NCBI GenBank assembly: GCA_011620845.1
Contig: WOYJ01000095.1
Location: 1-32,126 of the forward strand
DNA from: Methanobacteriaceae archaeon
GTDB lineage: Archaea > Methanobacteriota > Methanobacteria > Methanobacteriales > Methanobacteriaceae
Length of the DNA: 32,126 nt
Direction: 5' to 3'
Shown here: piece after piece, positions 1 through 10,468 of the stretch
How the letters are laid out: every line of letters starts with the position of its first letter
How positions within the stretch are numbered: the first letter of the stretch is position 1
The notes under the pieces: model-generated
Database searches by the model: none
What the model was told of the DNA's origin: nothing
Seen by the model: the letters and a program-made list of their open reading frames with translations, nothing else
Made by a program: the position numbers and the translations under genes

Positions 1-9
1 AAGAAATAA

Positions 10-42
10 GGGAAAAAAGAGGTCACATTAAACTCTTTTCCC
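10..42. terminator. hairpin downstream of top6A (outer)
   Basis: GGGAAAAAAGAG (10-21) pairs with CTCTTTTCCC (33-42) if two A residues bulge, leaving an 11-base loop. It lies just past the top6A stop on the minus strand and follows a second hairpin at 43-69. The position suggests transcript end formation or 3' end stability. The gene beyond lies outside the window, so a role for that gene cannot be excluded. Confidence 0.35.
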
Positions 43-69
43 ATCAACCTTCATTTTTAAGAGGTTGAT
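43..69. terminator. hairpin immediately 3' of top6A
   Basis: ATCAACCT (43-50) and AGGTTGAT (62-69) form a perfect 8-bp inverted repeat around an 11-base loop. It begins about 4 bases after the top6A stop codon on the minus strand. A 3' end or stability element for the aIF1A to top6A cluster is the simplest reading; this is inference from position. Confidence 0.4.
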
Positions 70-72
70 TAT

Positions 73-1135
<1,063 letters not shown>

Positions 1136-1146
<11 letters not shown>

Positions 1147-2734
1147 CTTCACCCTCCTCACTTTCTAATGGTATGTTTTCAAATTTAGCTCTGCGTGTTA
1201 CCTTTGCCAGTACAGAATCATATTCAGGGACGTCAGTTTCTGCAAGTACCGCTGCTTCCCGGATGATAACCGGCACCAGGTTTTCAAATATCTTGGAACG
1301 CATAGCCTCTTCCTTAGCGGCTTTCTTAGCCCTTATATATTTCTGGAGGCTCCTGGCGATTTTCATGGTGGCCTGCCGTACCTCATGGAGTATCTCTGGC
1401 TCAGGGGCTATGCTCTGCTTTCCAGTGGAGAGATATGGCACGTTGGTGGAGACTATGTTGACGAACACCGTTAGGGGTGCGTTGTCCAGATCCCTTATTC
1501 CGTAGCGCTTCCAGTCTATGCTCTTCAGTGCTTCGGTTATGGCACAGCTACCCTGGTCAAAGGTTAATGGCACCCGGTTGGCGAACCTCATGATCTCCGC
1601 CTTTTTCTGATCACCCACCAGTCTTCCAGAGTCCCCTCCATAGGAGATACCGGCTTCTATCACAAAAGCCACTCCTCCCCGGTAGGTTTTCGGTTTCCGG
1701 GTGGTGGTGGCGGCAAATTCAGGGTTAAGTATTTCCCTTATACCCTTATCAATCTGTTCTCTGCCGATGGGAATCAGACCAGAGGTTGGGGGGGCCATGA
1801 AGTCCATACGGGCGAATAATTCCACGATCTTCTCTGCTTCCTCCCATTTCATATCCCTGGGCCGTTTGTTCAGGTCTATCCCAGTTTCCTCCTCTATCTC
1901 ATTGACCCTCTTGGTGGACATACGGGAGAGTGAACTGGTAAGTAAACTCCTGAACCTCCTCTTATCGGTGTGTTTGGCCATGAATATCAGGTCATCCGCG
2001 GTCACACCCCGCGGGTGAGGCAGTACCTCTTTAGGTAATGGGGGGATGACGTCGGTGGCCCGGTCGAATATGAATATCTGGCCGGTGGGGTCACGGAATT
2101 TGATCTTGGCGTGGGGGTTGGCGATCATGGTCCTCCGGATATACTCGAAGGCACCCTGTTCACTCAGGGAGTAGGACACGTCTTTGAAGTGTAATTCTAT
2201 GGAAACCCCTGTCTGGGTGACTTCTGCTTCTTTACGGTCCAGTATGAGTCCCTGGTTCTTTTTAACATCCATTTTAAAGGTTAATTCCACGCCTTTCAGT
2301 CCTTTATCTTTACCACCTTCGTAGTAACTGGAAACTACTTTAGCTGGTTTTCCAGTGGTCATCTGGGATAACAGTACACAGCCGCTGCACCCCAGTCCCT
2401 GCTGACCACGGGACTGTATGTTCCTGAATTTGGAACCGGCGAACATAGTACAGTACACCTTGGTTATATAGGCTTCGGGGATTCCCGGGCCGTTATCTGT
2501 ATGTTTAAGTATGTAATGATCTTTATCCAGTCTTTTGAGGTCTATGGTTATATTTGGCTGTATCCCTGCTTCTTCACAGGCGTCAAGGCTGTTTGTTATT
2601 AGCTCGTGGAAAACCATAGTTAAGGATCTTATTTTCCCAGAAAATCCCAGCATCTGCTTGTTTCGTCTGAAAAATTCTGATGCTGTAAGTTCTTTAAACT
2701 CCTCAAAAAGTTCTGCTGCTTCTCTTTCCACCAA
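1136..2734 (-). CDS. top6B: DNA topoisomerase VI subunit B
   Basis: This is the ATPase subunit of topoisomerase VI, which dimerises on ATP binding and gates the subunit A cleavage. The 532 residues show the GHKL (gyrase/Hsp90) fold in order: the N-box ELITNSLDA (Glu44, Asn48), DNGPGIP (Asp80), and the lid GQQGLG (110-115). The transducer domain carries the conserved switch lysine in GKQSIAPEPE (about 439). Start choice: AGGAGG at 2741-2746 lies 6 bases before a TTG at 2734 and 9 bases before an in-frame GTG at 2731; either could be used, and no ATG is available. The gene follows the KH protein and overlaps top6A. Confidence 0.96.
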
Positions 2735-2804
2735 TTTAAGCCTCCTGTAAATTAACGTACATATAATATTAGTATTTATTTAATTAGTATTACCTTTACT
2801 TTTA

Positions 2805-3386
2805 TTATTTTGGTAAAGTTCTCTCGTCCTTGGCGATTTCCTTAAATTCTTCAATCTTCATTTCCCGGCTCTTCTTTTCCAGGAAGGCATAAACACTTTT
2901 ATGCCGGGCGCCGTTTAAAATCATGTCCACGGCTTCCCTGGCTACTTGGATGTGTTGAAGATCACCTATGAGGGCAACGGTCTTACCATATACCGATATA
3001 TTTACACCGGTCATCTCGGTGATAATATCCCGGGTTCTTCCGTCTTTACCAATGATTCTTCCCTTCTGTCTTAAAATAGCTTTTTTTGATTTACCCACGT
3101 AGTCAGGGAGGTTGATGATATCCAGTATCATCTCGTCACTCGTAAGTTTCAGGGCTATTTCCGGGTTAAAACCCCTTCCTATAGCTTTAATAATATATCT
3201 GGCTTTCCAAACTGATAAAGGATCTTCAGTTTCCTCTGTAGGTTTTATGGACACACTACCGGTCTCACTGTTTACCTCTATTTCGGTTTGGGTTAGCTTT
3301 TCAATTTCTTCCTTACTAACCCCCCCTTTGCCAATAACGACTCCTACTCTTTCCCTGGGGATTTTAAGGTATTCTATACTGCTCAA
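2805..3386 (-). CDS. double-KH RNA-binding protein, Dim2/Krr1-like
   Basis: The protein has 193 residues and two KH domains with the RNA-binding GxxG loops GKGG (19-22) and GKDG (113-116). The architecture matches the archaeal counterpart of eukaryotic Dim2/Pno1 and Krr1, which act in maturation of the small ribosomal subunit near the 3' end of 16S/18S rRNA. A role in 16S rRNA processing is inferred from the family. It lies between the RIO1 kinase gene and top6B on the minus strand; RIO kinases act in the same maturation step in eukaryotes. The start is a TTG (3384-3386) supported by AGGAG at 3395-3399, 8 bases upstream. A 98-bp AT-rich spacer before it, with a TATA-like run near 3450-3460, could give it its own promoter. 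Confidence 0.85.
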   Translation of the reverse strand: MSSIEYLKIPRERVGVVIGKGGVSKEEIEKLTQTEIEVNSETGSVSIKPTEETEDPLSVWKARYIIKAIGRGFNPEIALKLTSDEMILDIINLPDYVGKSKKAILRQKGRIIGKDGRTRDIITEMTGVNISVYGKTVALIGDLQHIQVAREAVDMILNGARHKSVYAFLEKKSREMKIEEFKEIAKDERTLPK

Positions 3387-3484
3387 ATAATATTCTCCTT
3401 GTAGTTAAATTTGAAAAAAAATGTGAAGTAATATGAGAACCACAAAAATATATTTATTATCCACTATTATAAAGTTTTCTATCC

Positions 3485-4252
3485 TCAAAAATCCATAATT
3501 TTACTCTTTATTTCTTCTTCAGATATGTGGATACCTAATTTTTTAAAATCTTTAGATAAATTACCAATATCTCTGTTTAGAAGCTCCTCTGCTATGGGAT
3601 GATCTACCACAACACCCTGAGAAATATCGATGATAACCGGTTCATCATCTTTAATTAAGATATTAAAGCAGGATAAATCTCCATGAACCAATTTAGCTTT
3701 GTTATAAAGAATTTTAACATATTCTATTAATTTATCCGCTACTTTTTTTTCATCGTGTACATCAGCATTTTTGAGTAGTGGTGCCGGGTTTCCTTCCGCA
3801 TCTCCTATAAATTCCATTATAAGTATGTTATTTTTAGCGATGATGGGTCTGGGAACTCTAACCCCAAATTCACAGGCCCTTTTAAGGTTCCTGAATTCCT
3901 TGTTAACCCACGTATAAATTACTTGACGTTTATTACTGGTTTTTACATTGAAACGGGGGTCTCCCTGGATGTAATCCTGCATCTTTTTAAAATCAGAGGT
4001 GGTAACTCGGTAGATTTTAACTGCAACGAAGTTACCATCATCATCTATCCCTTTAAAAACATTAGCTTCCTTACCGGTGCTTATAGCACCGTAGAGAATC
4101 TGTAAATATCCCTGGTTTGCTAATTTATAGAGGGTTTCCAGGGTTTTTTTGTCGAAAACCTCGCTTCCTACACGCCTGTCATCATCGCTTTTTATACGCT
4201 TCTCTGATAACATCTTCCTAAGATCTTCATCTGCCTTAGTTATTTTCGACAT
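3485..4252 (-). CDS. rio1: RIO1-type serine/threonine protein kinase
   Basis: This is an atypical protein kinase/ATPase of the RIO family, known for a role in late small-subunit ribosome maturation. The 255 residues show the N-terminal nucleotide loop STGKEANVF (58-66), the ATP-anchoring lysine in VAVKIY (Lys79), the catalytic loop HGDLSCFN (190-197; Asp192, Asn197) and the metal-binding DISQG (Asp209). The STGKEANV signature is typical of RIO1 rather than RIO2, and there is no RIO2 winged-helix N-terminus. The ATG start is unambiguous. The gene is between aIF1A and the KH protein gene in an order known to be conserved in euryarchaea. Confidence 0.93.
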   Translation of the reverse strand: MSKITKADEDLRKMLSEKRIKSDDDRRVGSEVFDKKTLETLYKLANQGYLQILYGAISTGKEANVFKGIDDDGNFVAVKIYRVTTSDFKKMQDYIQGDPRFNVKTSNKRQVIYTWVNKEFRNLKRACEFGVRVPRPIIAKNNILIMEFIGDAEGNPAPLLKNADVHDEKKVADKLIEYVKILYNKAKLVHGDLSCFNILIKDDEPVIIDISQGVVVDHPIAEELLNRDIGNLSKDFKKLGIHISEEEIKSKIMDF

Positions 4253-4352
4253 TTTAAAACCACAGAAAAAGTTGTATGATTTCGGAAAATGAGTAGAACA
4301 ATCTTATCAAGTTAATGTATGATATTAAAATTAGTGTATAAAAATAGGATAT

Positions 4353-4658
4353 TTATAATTTAAGATATCCCCGGCGTTCTAACCAGTTAGACTCAGTTCT
4401 GGTGTATCTCCATATGATATCCGCCTTTTCATCACTCTGGAAATCCCACGGCTTTACTAAAACCACGTCACCTTCCCTGATCCATATCCTCTTTTTCATC
4501 TTACCCGGTATCCGACCGAGCCTTATTTTACCATCGGCACATCGAACTTTAAGCTTTCCATGGCCCATGATCTGTTCTACCACTCCTGGTATTTCCCCTT
4601 TACGGGGAGTTCTAACTCTCCTAACTTCCTGTGTATCCTGTCCACGACCTTTGCTCAA
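4353..4658 (-). CDS. eif1a: translation initiation factor aIF1A
   Basis: This 101-residue protein is the archaeal homologue of eIF1A/IF1, a single OB-fold factor that occupies the ribosomal A site during initiation. Visible family features are the basic N-terminal tail (VRRVRTPRKGE), the OB core MGHGKLKVRCADGKIRLGRIPGK and the conserved KKRIWIREGDVVLV, followed by the helical end DEKADIIWRY. The start is TTG (4656-4658), supported by GGAGGAGAG at 4662-4670. It is the first gene of the minus-strand cluster. A TATA-like element (CTATATAAATA read on the minus strand, near 4751-4761) could drive it. Confidence 0.95.
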   Translation of the reverse strand: MSKGRGQDTQEVRRVRTPRKGEIPGVVEQIMGHGKLKVRCADGKIRLGRIPGKMKKRIWIREGDVVLVKPWDFQSDEKADIIWRYTRTESNWLERRGYLKL

Positions 4659-4889
4659 ACACTCTCCTCCTAATTTTAATTATGATTTCCAATATAATTC
4701 TAATTTAACTAGAAATATTTTAAATAGTAAGAATATTGGATTAAACTTGTTATTTATATAGTATTTAACAAGTATATAAAAAAGAGTATTTATTATCTAA
4801 CCATCCATATGATTTAATGAACCATGATTTAATAATAACAGATTTTGTTACCAGAATTAATTTTCAACTGAAACTTATATGGTGATTCC
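4659..4889. promoter_or_regulatory. divergent intergenic region aIF1A / moeA
   Basis: This 231-bp AT-rich spacer separates two divergent genes and must hold promoters for both. Candidate TATA elements are 4751-4761 (minus orientation) and 4768-4778 (TATATAAAA in plus orientation). I could not identify an operator or riboswitch. Confidence 0.4.
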
Positions 4890-6131
4890 ATGGGACAGGA
4901 ATTTCTAAAAATCACAGACCCTGAAGAAGTAGAGAAGATCATCTCCAAACTCCCTATCAAGAAGACGGTGGAAAAGGTACCCCTGGAAGCGGCCTACAAA
5001 CGAGTACTGGCGGAGGATGTATACGCCACCATAAATTTACCCCCATTCCGGAGGGCAGCTATGGATGGCTATGCAGTGATTTCAAAAGACACGTTCGGCG
5101 CTTCCGAGGACGATCCGGTTGCTTTAAAACTTAAAGATGTGGTGTTAGCCGGTGAAATTCCGGAAAATAAGGTGGAGGAAGGGACCTGCATAGAGGTAAG
5201 CACCGGAGCCCCCATTCCGGAAGGTGCTGATGCGGTGATCATGATCGAATTTGCAGAAAAAAGGGGTACAGACATTCTAATGCTTGAAAGTGTACCTTTA
5301 GGTGCCAACATAGCCCGTGAGGGTTCCGATGTGAAGAAAGGAGGGCTTTTACTTAGAGAGGGGGAACTCATCACCCCGGATAAAATCGGTGTTTTAAGCG
5401 CCATCGGACTACTGGAAGTCCCAGTATATGTAAAACCACGAGTGGTAGTGATTTCCACCGGTAACGAGGTGATAAAAGTCGGTGAAAAACTCGAATACGG
5501 AAAGGTATATGACATAAACTCATACACCATCTCCAATGCTGTTAAATCATGCGGATGTATCCCCATACATTCCGATATAGTTAATGATGATTATAATTCG
5601 CTGAAAAATAAGATAAATGAATTTACAGATGCTGATGTTATTATCACATCCGGAGGGACGTCGGCCGGTGCTGGAGATATATTGAAGGTAGTCTTAGATG
5701 AAATGGGTGAAGTACTGGTACACGGGATAGCTGTAAAGCCAGGAAAACCCACATTGATAGGCGTAATTCAGGATGAAGAGGAGGATAAAATAAATAAAAT
5801 AATATTCGGACTTCCCGGATACCCGGTAGCTGCTTTAATGATCTTTTACAACTTCGTCGCCCCATTTTTAAGGAAATTTGCTTCTTTAAATGAATCCCCT
5901 GAAGGAAAAAGCAGGGAATTTAAATTATCCCGGAGATACGTACCTTCCAGGGGAAGAAGGCAGTATGTGCTGGTTAAAATAGAAGGTGATGCGGTCCATC
6001 CAATTTTAAAGGATTCTGGTGCTATTACTGCTTTGGCTGAAGCAGATGGTTATTTCATAGCCCCTAAGAATGTGGAGATATTGGAAGAGGGAACTTATGT
6101 AGATGTTTTTCCACTGAAAACTTCCATATAA
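4890..6131 (+). CDS. moeA: molybdopterin molybdenumtransferase MoeA
   Basis: MoeA inserts molybdate (or tungstate) into adenylated molybdopterin, the last step of molybdenum/tungsten cofactor synthesis; hydrogenotrophic methanogens need this cofactor for formylmethanofuran dehydrogenase. The 413 residues show the domain order of the family: the N-terminal RRAAMDGYAV (about 54-63), the STGAPIPEGADAV segment, the MPT-binding domain with STGNEVI and SGGTSAGAGD (about 254-262), then GLPGYPVAAL (about 307-316) and the C-terminal beta domain. The length is normal. The ATG follows GGTGATTCC. I see no other cofactor genes beside it. The gene converges on the UPF0280 gene. Confidence 0.94.
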   Translation: MGQEFLKITDPEEVEKIISKLPIKKTVEKVPLEAAYKRVLAEDVYATINLPPFRRAAMDGYAVISKDTFGASEDDPVALKLKDVVLAGEIPENKVEEGTCIEVSTGAPIPEGADAVIMIEFAEKRGTDILMLESVPLGANIAREGSDVKKGGLLLREGELITPDKIGVLSAIGLLEVPVYVKPRVVVISTGNEVIKVGEKLEYGKVYDINSYTISNAVKSCGCIPIHSDIVNDDYNSLKNKINEFTDADVIITSGGTSAGAGDILKVVLDEMGEVLVHGIAVKPGKPTLIGVIQDEEEDKINKIIFGLPGYPVAALMIFYNFVAPFLRKFASLNESPEGKSREFKLSRRYVPSRGRRQYVLVKIEGDAVHPILKDSGAITALAEADGYFIAPKNVEILEEGTYVDVFPLKTSI

Positions 6132-6163
6132 TTACTCTTCAATTTCAAAAAAAGGATCTACTT

Positions 6164-6895
6164 TTAATAAACATCAAATAAATCCCCCAAAACCACCTTT
6201 TTATCTGTTTTAACTAGCTGGGGGATTTTACCCACTATCCCTGCAGATTCCCCTATGATCACCAGAACACCCCACATATGATCTCTGAAGTCTTCCGCCC
6301 GGGAGAGACCATTTTGGACTGCATCACTGTTTAACTCTCCCTTTACTTCATTGGCGATTGATGTGGCCAGGGCATCCGCCAGGCTGGCTTCGTCTGCAAA
6401 CACGGTGACTGAATCCGCACGGCCGAAACTGATGGAATGCCCCACCGTACCTGAAGAAGTACAAACACCCATGGGGGTCATTTCATGCTTTATTTTAAAT
6501 CCAATCTGGCCAGAGAGGGATGAATCTCCGGCATAAACTCCCATGGTAATATCCTTATTGGTTTTAAGGGCCACGTCCCCACCGTTATCCACGATGGCCA
6601 TCTTAGCCCCTTCACTGGTGAGATATCCCATGGAAAGCTGGGCTATGGTGCCGGCCACAGCGGCCATAGGACCTACCTCCGCGTATCTCCCGGCACGGGC
6701 CATCATCTTAACTACAACCGGTGCTTCTTCAATTATAAGTGGTTCCAAGCTTAGTAGAAAATCTTCATGTTTATAGATATAGTTTTTAAGCTCTTTACGC
6801 TGTTTTAAAATAAAATAGTAAAGTTGGTGCTTTTTCAGGTCTGTTTTCAGGGTGATACGTGTCTCTTCAATGGAGATCTTTTCTTTCATCATCAC
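6164..6895 (-). CDS. UPF0280 family protein, ApbE-like fold
   Basis: This 243-residue protein belongs to the archaeal/bacterial UPF0280 family, whose function is not established. Motifs recall ApbE, the Mg-dependent FMN transferase: GPMAAVAGT (75-83), VDNGGDVAL (102-110, compare INxGGxV in ApbE), CTSSGTVGHS (145-154, compare the ApbE STSG) and TVFADEASLADALATS (about 164-179, compare VTVxA..ADAxAT). Whether it flavinylates proteins is inference. Start codons GTG (6895), ATG (6892) and ATG (6889) run in series with no clear SD, and an AT-rich TATA-like stretch lies about 30 bases upstream, so the message may be leaderless. Confidence 0.8.
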   Translation of the reverse strand: MMMKEKISIEETRITLKTDLKKHQLYYFILKQRKELKNYIYKHEDFLLSLEPLIIEEAPVVVKMMARAGRYAEVGPMAAVAGTIAQLSMGYLTSEGAKMAIVDNGGDVALKTNKDITMGVYAGDSSLSGQIGFKIKHEMTPMGVCTSSGTVGHSISFGRADSVTVFADEASLADALATSIANEVKGELNSDAVQNGLSRAEDFRDHMWGVLVIIGESAGIVGKIPQLVKTDKKVVLGDLFDVY

Positions 6896-7001
6896 ATCTA
6901 TATTTTAGAGTTACCCATAAATATATCCATAAAAATACATAAAAGGGTTTAGGATAGAAAAGAGTGAGTATAAAATATTTATTTGTCTAGGAGAATATGA
7001 A

Positions 7002-7604
7002 ATGGAAGAAAGAGATGAAAACTCCTATGTGGGGGAGAAAGTTCTATTTGAAACCCGGCCCCGATTTACACTGAATCTGGGATCGACCATCTTTAAGTTC
7101 ATAATATTACTCTTACTCCTGTACTTCTTTAGCACCATACTGTCATTAGTTGCGTCCGCGCAGGAGTTTTTGATTTATTACGTCCAGATACCATTGGTAC
7201 AGGGTGTAAGTTACCTGTTAGTTTTAATAGTGACTGTTCTGGTGTTATCTATACTATGGGATGTAATTTCCTGGAGGGCGATCCATTACATGCTTACAAC
7301 CCAGAGAGTCATGATTAAAAAGGGGATATTCAGAAAAAGGAAGATTTACATGCCTTATAACATGATCCAAGATATAGATGTATCACAGGGACTTATAGAG
7401 AGGCTTTTCCGTGCAGGGGATATTGAAATCTACGGGGGACATGAACACACCCAGGTGGTACTGGAGGATGTTCCCAATCCATATCAGGTGGATAATACCA
7501 TAAATCGATTGATGCAGGGAGAAGATATTGGATATCGGAAATATCAACGTGAAGTAGACAGGAAATCAGTCATAGAGGAATATGATAAGAAATTTAAGTT
7601 CTGA
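7002..7604 (+). CDS. membrane protein with bacterial-type PH domain (DUF304/bPH2)
   Basis: The 200-residue protein has a short cytosolic N-terminus, two hydrophobic segments (about 27-52 and 64-88), then a PH-like beta domain whose hallmark is YMLTTQRVMIKKGIFRKR...MPYNMIQDIDVSQGLIERLFRAGDIEI. This is the arrangement of the YdbS/DUF304 membrane proteins, of unknown function. The C-terminus is charged (REVDRKSVIEEYDKKFKF). An SD AGGAG at 6989-6993 precedes the ATG. It lies upstream of trkH with a 63-bp gap; a functional link is not shown. Confidence 0.8.
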   Translation: MEERDENSYVGEKVLFETRPRFTLNLGSTIFKFIILLLLLYFFSTILSLVASAQEFLIYYVQIPLVQGVSYLLVLIVTVLVLSILWDVISWRAIHYMLTTQRVMIKKGIFRKRKIYMPYNMIQDIDVSQGLIERLFRAGDIEIYGGHEHTQVVLEDVPNPYQVDNTINRLMQGEDIGYRKYQREVDRKSVIEEYDKKFKF

Positions 7605-7667
7605 TCTACTTGTGATTTTTTTAACAAACTATATTACTTTTAATTCATCATTATTTTAATTGATACA

Positions 7668-9095
7668 ATGAAAAAAACTATGGTTATAAGGGATATTCTA
7701 TTGATATCCAACCCACTGGGCCAAATAATGCAGGGTATAGGTGTGGTAACCTTAATTCCCATATTAGTTGCCTTAATATACGGTGAATCTCATTTAATTG
7801 TTTTTCTGGGTGTTGGACTATTTTCAATTGCACTTGGGTTTATATTAAGAAGAGTGCCCTTTGAAGATAGATTACGATTAAAACATGGTATGATGATAGC
7901 TGCCCTGGCCTGGCTTTGGGCTGCTTTCATTGGTAGTCTTTGTTTAATGTACACTACTAATATCGATTTTCTCAATGCCTATTTTGAGAGTATGTCTGCC
8001 TGGAGTGGAAGTGGTTTGAGTATATTCACCGACGTGGAAATACTCCCTAAATCAGTTCTATTTTTAAGAAGTATAGAACAGTGGGTTGGTGGTTTAGGGG
8101 TAGTAATAATGGTTATTGGTATTTTGATAAGGCCAGGAACAGCTGTTGCTCGTTTATATAAGTCTGAAGCACGTGAAGAAAAGATAAAGCCCAGTATCAC
8201 TAACACGGTAAAAACTATATGGTGGATATATATTTTATACACTATTCTGGGGATTGTGCTTTATGTATTGGCCGGTATGCCCCTTTTTGATGCAATAAAC
8301 AACACCTTCACCAACCTCTCCACGGGAGGCATGTCTATTAAAAATAATAATATAGGGGCCTATGGTAGCGATTTAATTACTCTAATAACCATTATATTGA
8401 TGATCGTAGGTGGTACCAGTTTTTTAGTCCATTATAAAGCATTGAAAGGTAGAGTTTTAGATGTTTTTCGTGACGTGCAGTTCCAGGCAATGATTATTAT
8501 CGTAGCTGTATTTTCTGTACTTCTGATTGTTTATGCTAAATTCACCAACCTTAACGCTATTTTTTATGTTGTCTCTGCATTGAGCTGCACTGGTTCCAGC
8601 ACACTTCCTGTAAGTACCATGGCAGCCTGGGCAGATTATCCTAAGGTGATACTTGCTATTGCCATGATTATAGGTATGGCCGCCGGTTCTACAACAGGTG
8701 CTTTGAAGCTTATTAGAGTTGTGACCCTGTTGAAATCGGCTTATTGGGAGATAAAGAGGATAATTTCACCAGAAGGATCCATTATAATCAGGAAGATAAG
8801 CGGTAAATCTGTAGGTGATGTTGAGATTAAAGAAGCAGGGAGTTATACTTTCCTTTATCTGCTTTTCATTTCTATAAGTTGGGTGGTTTTGATGCAGTAC
8901 GGTTACGGAGGAATAGATTCACTTTTTGAGGTGGCATCTGCTCAGGGTAATGTAGGGCTTTCTACGGGCATTACATCTCCTACAATGCCCACTATAGCAG
9001 AAATCCTCTTTATATTCAACATGTGGATTGGCAGGATTGAAATAATACCGGCTATGGTATTATTTAAGGGTTTATGGGACGTGTTAAGAAGATAA
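7668..9095 (+). CDS. trkH: TrkH-type potassium uptake channel subunit
   Basis: This is the K+-translocating membrane subunit of the Trk/Ktr/HKT superfamily, 475 residues long. The four membrane-pore-membrane repeats are visible through their pore loops: SAWSGSGLSIF (about 112-122), TNLSTGGMSI, SALSCTGSSTLPVS and SAQGNVGLSTG, each with the filter glycine. The fold is complete from the N-terminal hydrophobic pair to the C-terminus. The partner cytosolic RCK protein TrkA is not in this window and would have to be encoded elsewhere. No clear SD precedes the ATG at 7668. Confidence 0.93.
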   Translation: MKKTMVIRDILLISNPLGQIMQGIGVVTLIPILVALIYGESHLIVFLGVGLFSIALGFILRRVPFEDRLRLKHGMMIAALAWLWAAFIGSLCLMYTTNIDFLNAYFESMSAWSGSGLSIFTDVEILPKSVLFLRSIEQWVGGLGVVIMVIGILIRPGTAVARLYKSEAREEKIKPSITNTVKTIWWIYILYTILGIVLYVLAGMPLFDAINNTFTNLSTGGMSIKNNNIGAYGSDLITLITIILMIVGGTSFLVHYKALKGRVLDVFRDVQFQAMIIIVAVFSVLLIVYAKFTNLNAIFYVVSALSCTGSSTLPVSTMAAWADYPKVILAIAMIIGMAAGSTTGALKLIRVVTLLKSAYWEIKRIISPEGSIIIRKISGKSVGDVEIKEAGSYTFLYLLFISISWVVLMQYGYGGIDSLFEVASAQGNVGLSTGITSPTMPTIAEILFIFNMWIGRIEIIPAMVLFKGLWDVLRR

Positions 9096-9268
9096 TTTTC
9101 TTTTAAATCACACTTTAATATTAATTTCAGATGATTTATTGGGTGAGATTGTAAAAATGATGTAATCATAATAATGTCCTTTTATTCGCTGTTGCAAGAT
9201 TCTTTGAAATGGGTGGAGTAAACTTTCAGTGTATGTGATTATGGAATTATTAAAGGAAATAAAATAAA

Positions 9269-10450
9269 ATGACGTACGATGTATTAATAGTAGGTGCCGG
9301 GCCAGTAGGCACCACCTTCGCCAGGTATATGGCGGAGAAAGGATTTAAAGTAGGGATAATCGAGAAAAAAACTCGGGTAGGGGTGCCCCTTCAATGTGCC
9401 GGACTCCTGGGTAAGCAGATAAAAGAGTTAAATATATTACCAGATGAACTTATCATCAACCCCTTCTACGGGGCTTATCTACATTCTCCCTCGAATCATG
9501 TTCTAAAGGTTGCCAAAGGTAAGCCAGAAGCTTACGTTATAGATAGGGTGGGTTATGACCAATTTCTCGCCGAGAAAGCTGTAGATGCCGGAGCTGAACT
9601 ATTTTTGAAACAAAATGTAAGGAATTTAGACCCTAAAAGTTCCAGTGTTATCATAGGAGATGGAAAAGGAGATTTTCATGGTAAAATTATGGTAGGCGCT
9701 GATGGAAGCGATTCTATTGTTTCCAGGAAATTATCCATGGGTTCATCAGATGAAAAGCGGTTACAGGCAGCCCAATTCCTGGTGAATTTTGGTCGAGACT
9801 TATTTGACATGGATTGTGTGCATCTACATGCATACTCTACAATATCCCCTGGTTTTATCTGGGTAATCCCCCTAACAACATCCACCGCACGGGTGGGATT
9901 GTTTGGGAACTTTGATTATCACACCTTAAATGATATGTTGAAAATGTTTTTAGATAGTGATCATGATTTTGAAGGTTATAGAGTAATTAAAAAGTACACT
10001 GGAAAAATCCCAGTATACAACAATAAAAAGAAGATAGTAAAGGATAATGTTTTACTCTTAGGTGATGCTGCCTCACAGGTTAAACCAACCACCGGGGGCG
10101 GGCTTATAATAGGATTTAAATGTGCGCAAATCGCTGCAGACGCGACAGAGAAAGCCCTGGAAAAGGATGACATGGGAATTTTAAGGGAATACAATGCAAA
10201 TTATGGTAAAAACTTTAAAAATGAACTTAAAACCCAGTTAATGGTACAGAAAATATTTAGTTCATTATCAGATGATGATCTGGACTTTATGTTTCGTAAA
10301 CTTAAAGAAGAAGGAGCTGAAGATATCATCTCTAAATATGGTGAGATGGATGACCAGTCCTCCCTGGTAAAGGAATTGTTTAAAAGGGGTATTCTATTCA
10401 AGATACTCCCCAAGATACTTACCAGGGGACTGTCTGTTTTACTTGGATAA
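9269..10450 (+). CDS. geranylgeranyl reductase family flavoprotein
   Basis: This FAD-dependent reductase of the geranylgeranyl reductase family has 393 residues. In archaea such enzymes saturate the isoprenoid chains of digeranylgeranylglycerophospholipid to give phytanyl membrane lipids; some paralogues act on other prenyl compounds. Evidence: the N-terminal Rossmann motif VGAGPVG (8-14), LQCAGLLG, the substrate-pocket-like PGFIWVIPL (about 191-199), and the second FAD motif GDAASQVKPTTGGG (265-278). The gene is followed 18 bases later by the tRNA methyltransferase gene, so they may be co-transcribed. Methanogens often have several paralogues and the exact substrate cannot be read from sequence. 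Confidence 0.87.
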   Translation: MTYDVLIVGAGPVGTTFARYMAEKGFKVGIIEKKTRVGVPLQCAGLLGKQIKELNILPDELIINPFYGAYLHSPSNHVLKVAKGKPEAYVIDRVGYDQFLAEKAVDAGAELFLKQNVRNLDPKSSSVIIGDGKGDFHGKIMVGADGSDSIVSRKLSMGSSDEKRLQAAQFLVNFGRDLFDMDCVHLHAYSTISPGFIWVIPLTTSTARVGLFGNFDYHTLNDMLKMFLDSDHDFEGYRVIKKYTGKIPVYNNKKKIVKDNVLLLGDAASQVKPTTGGGLIIGFKCAQIAADATEKALEKDDMGILREYNANYGKNFKNELKTQLMVQKIFSSLSDDDLDFMFRKLKEEGAEDIISKYGEMDDQSSLVKELFKRGILFKILPKILTRGLSVLLG

Positions 10451-10468
10451 CACCCAACAAGTGATACA

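Noticed and set aside
9096..9268. Possible riboswitch or sRNA in the spacer before the geranylgeranyl reductase gene
   Set aside because: Only short A/T-rich repeats (ATGATT and AATCAT) are present; I see no conserved aptamer or stable stem.
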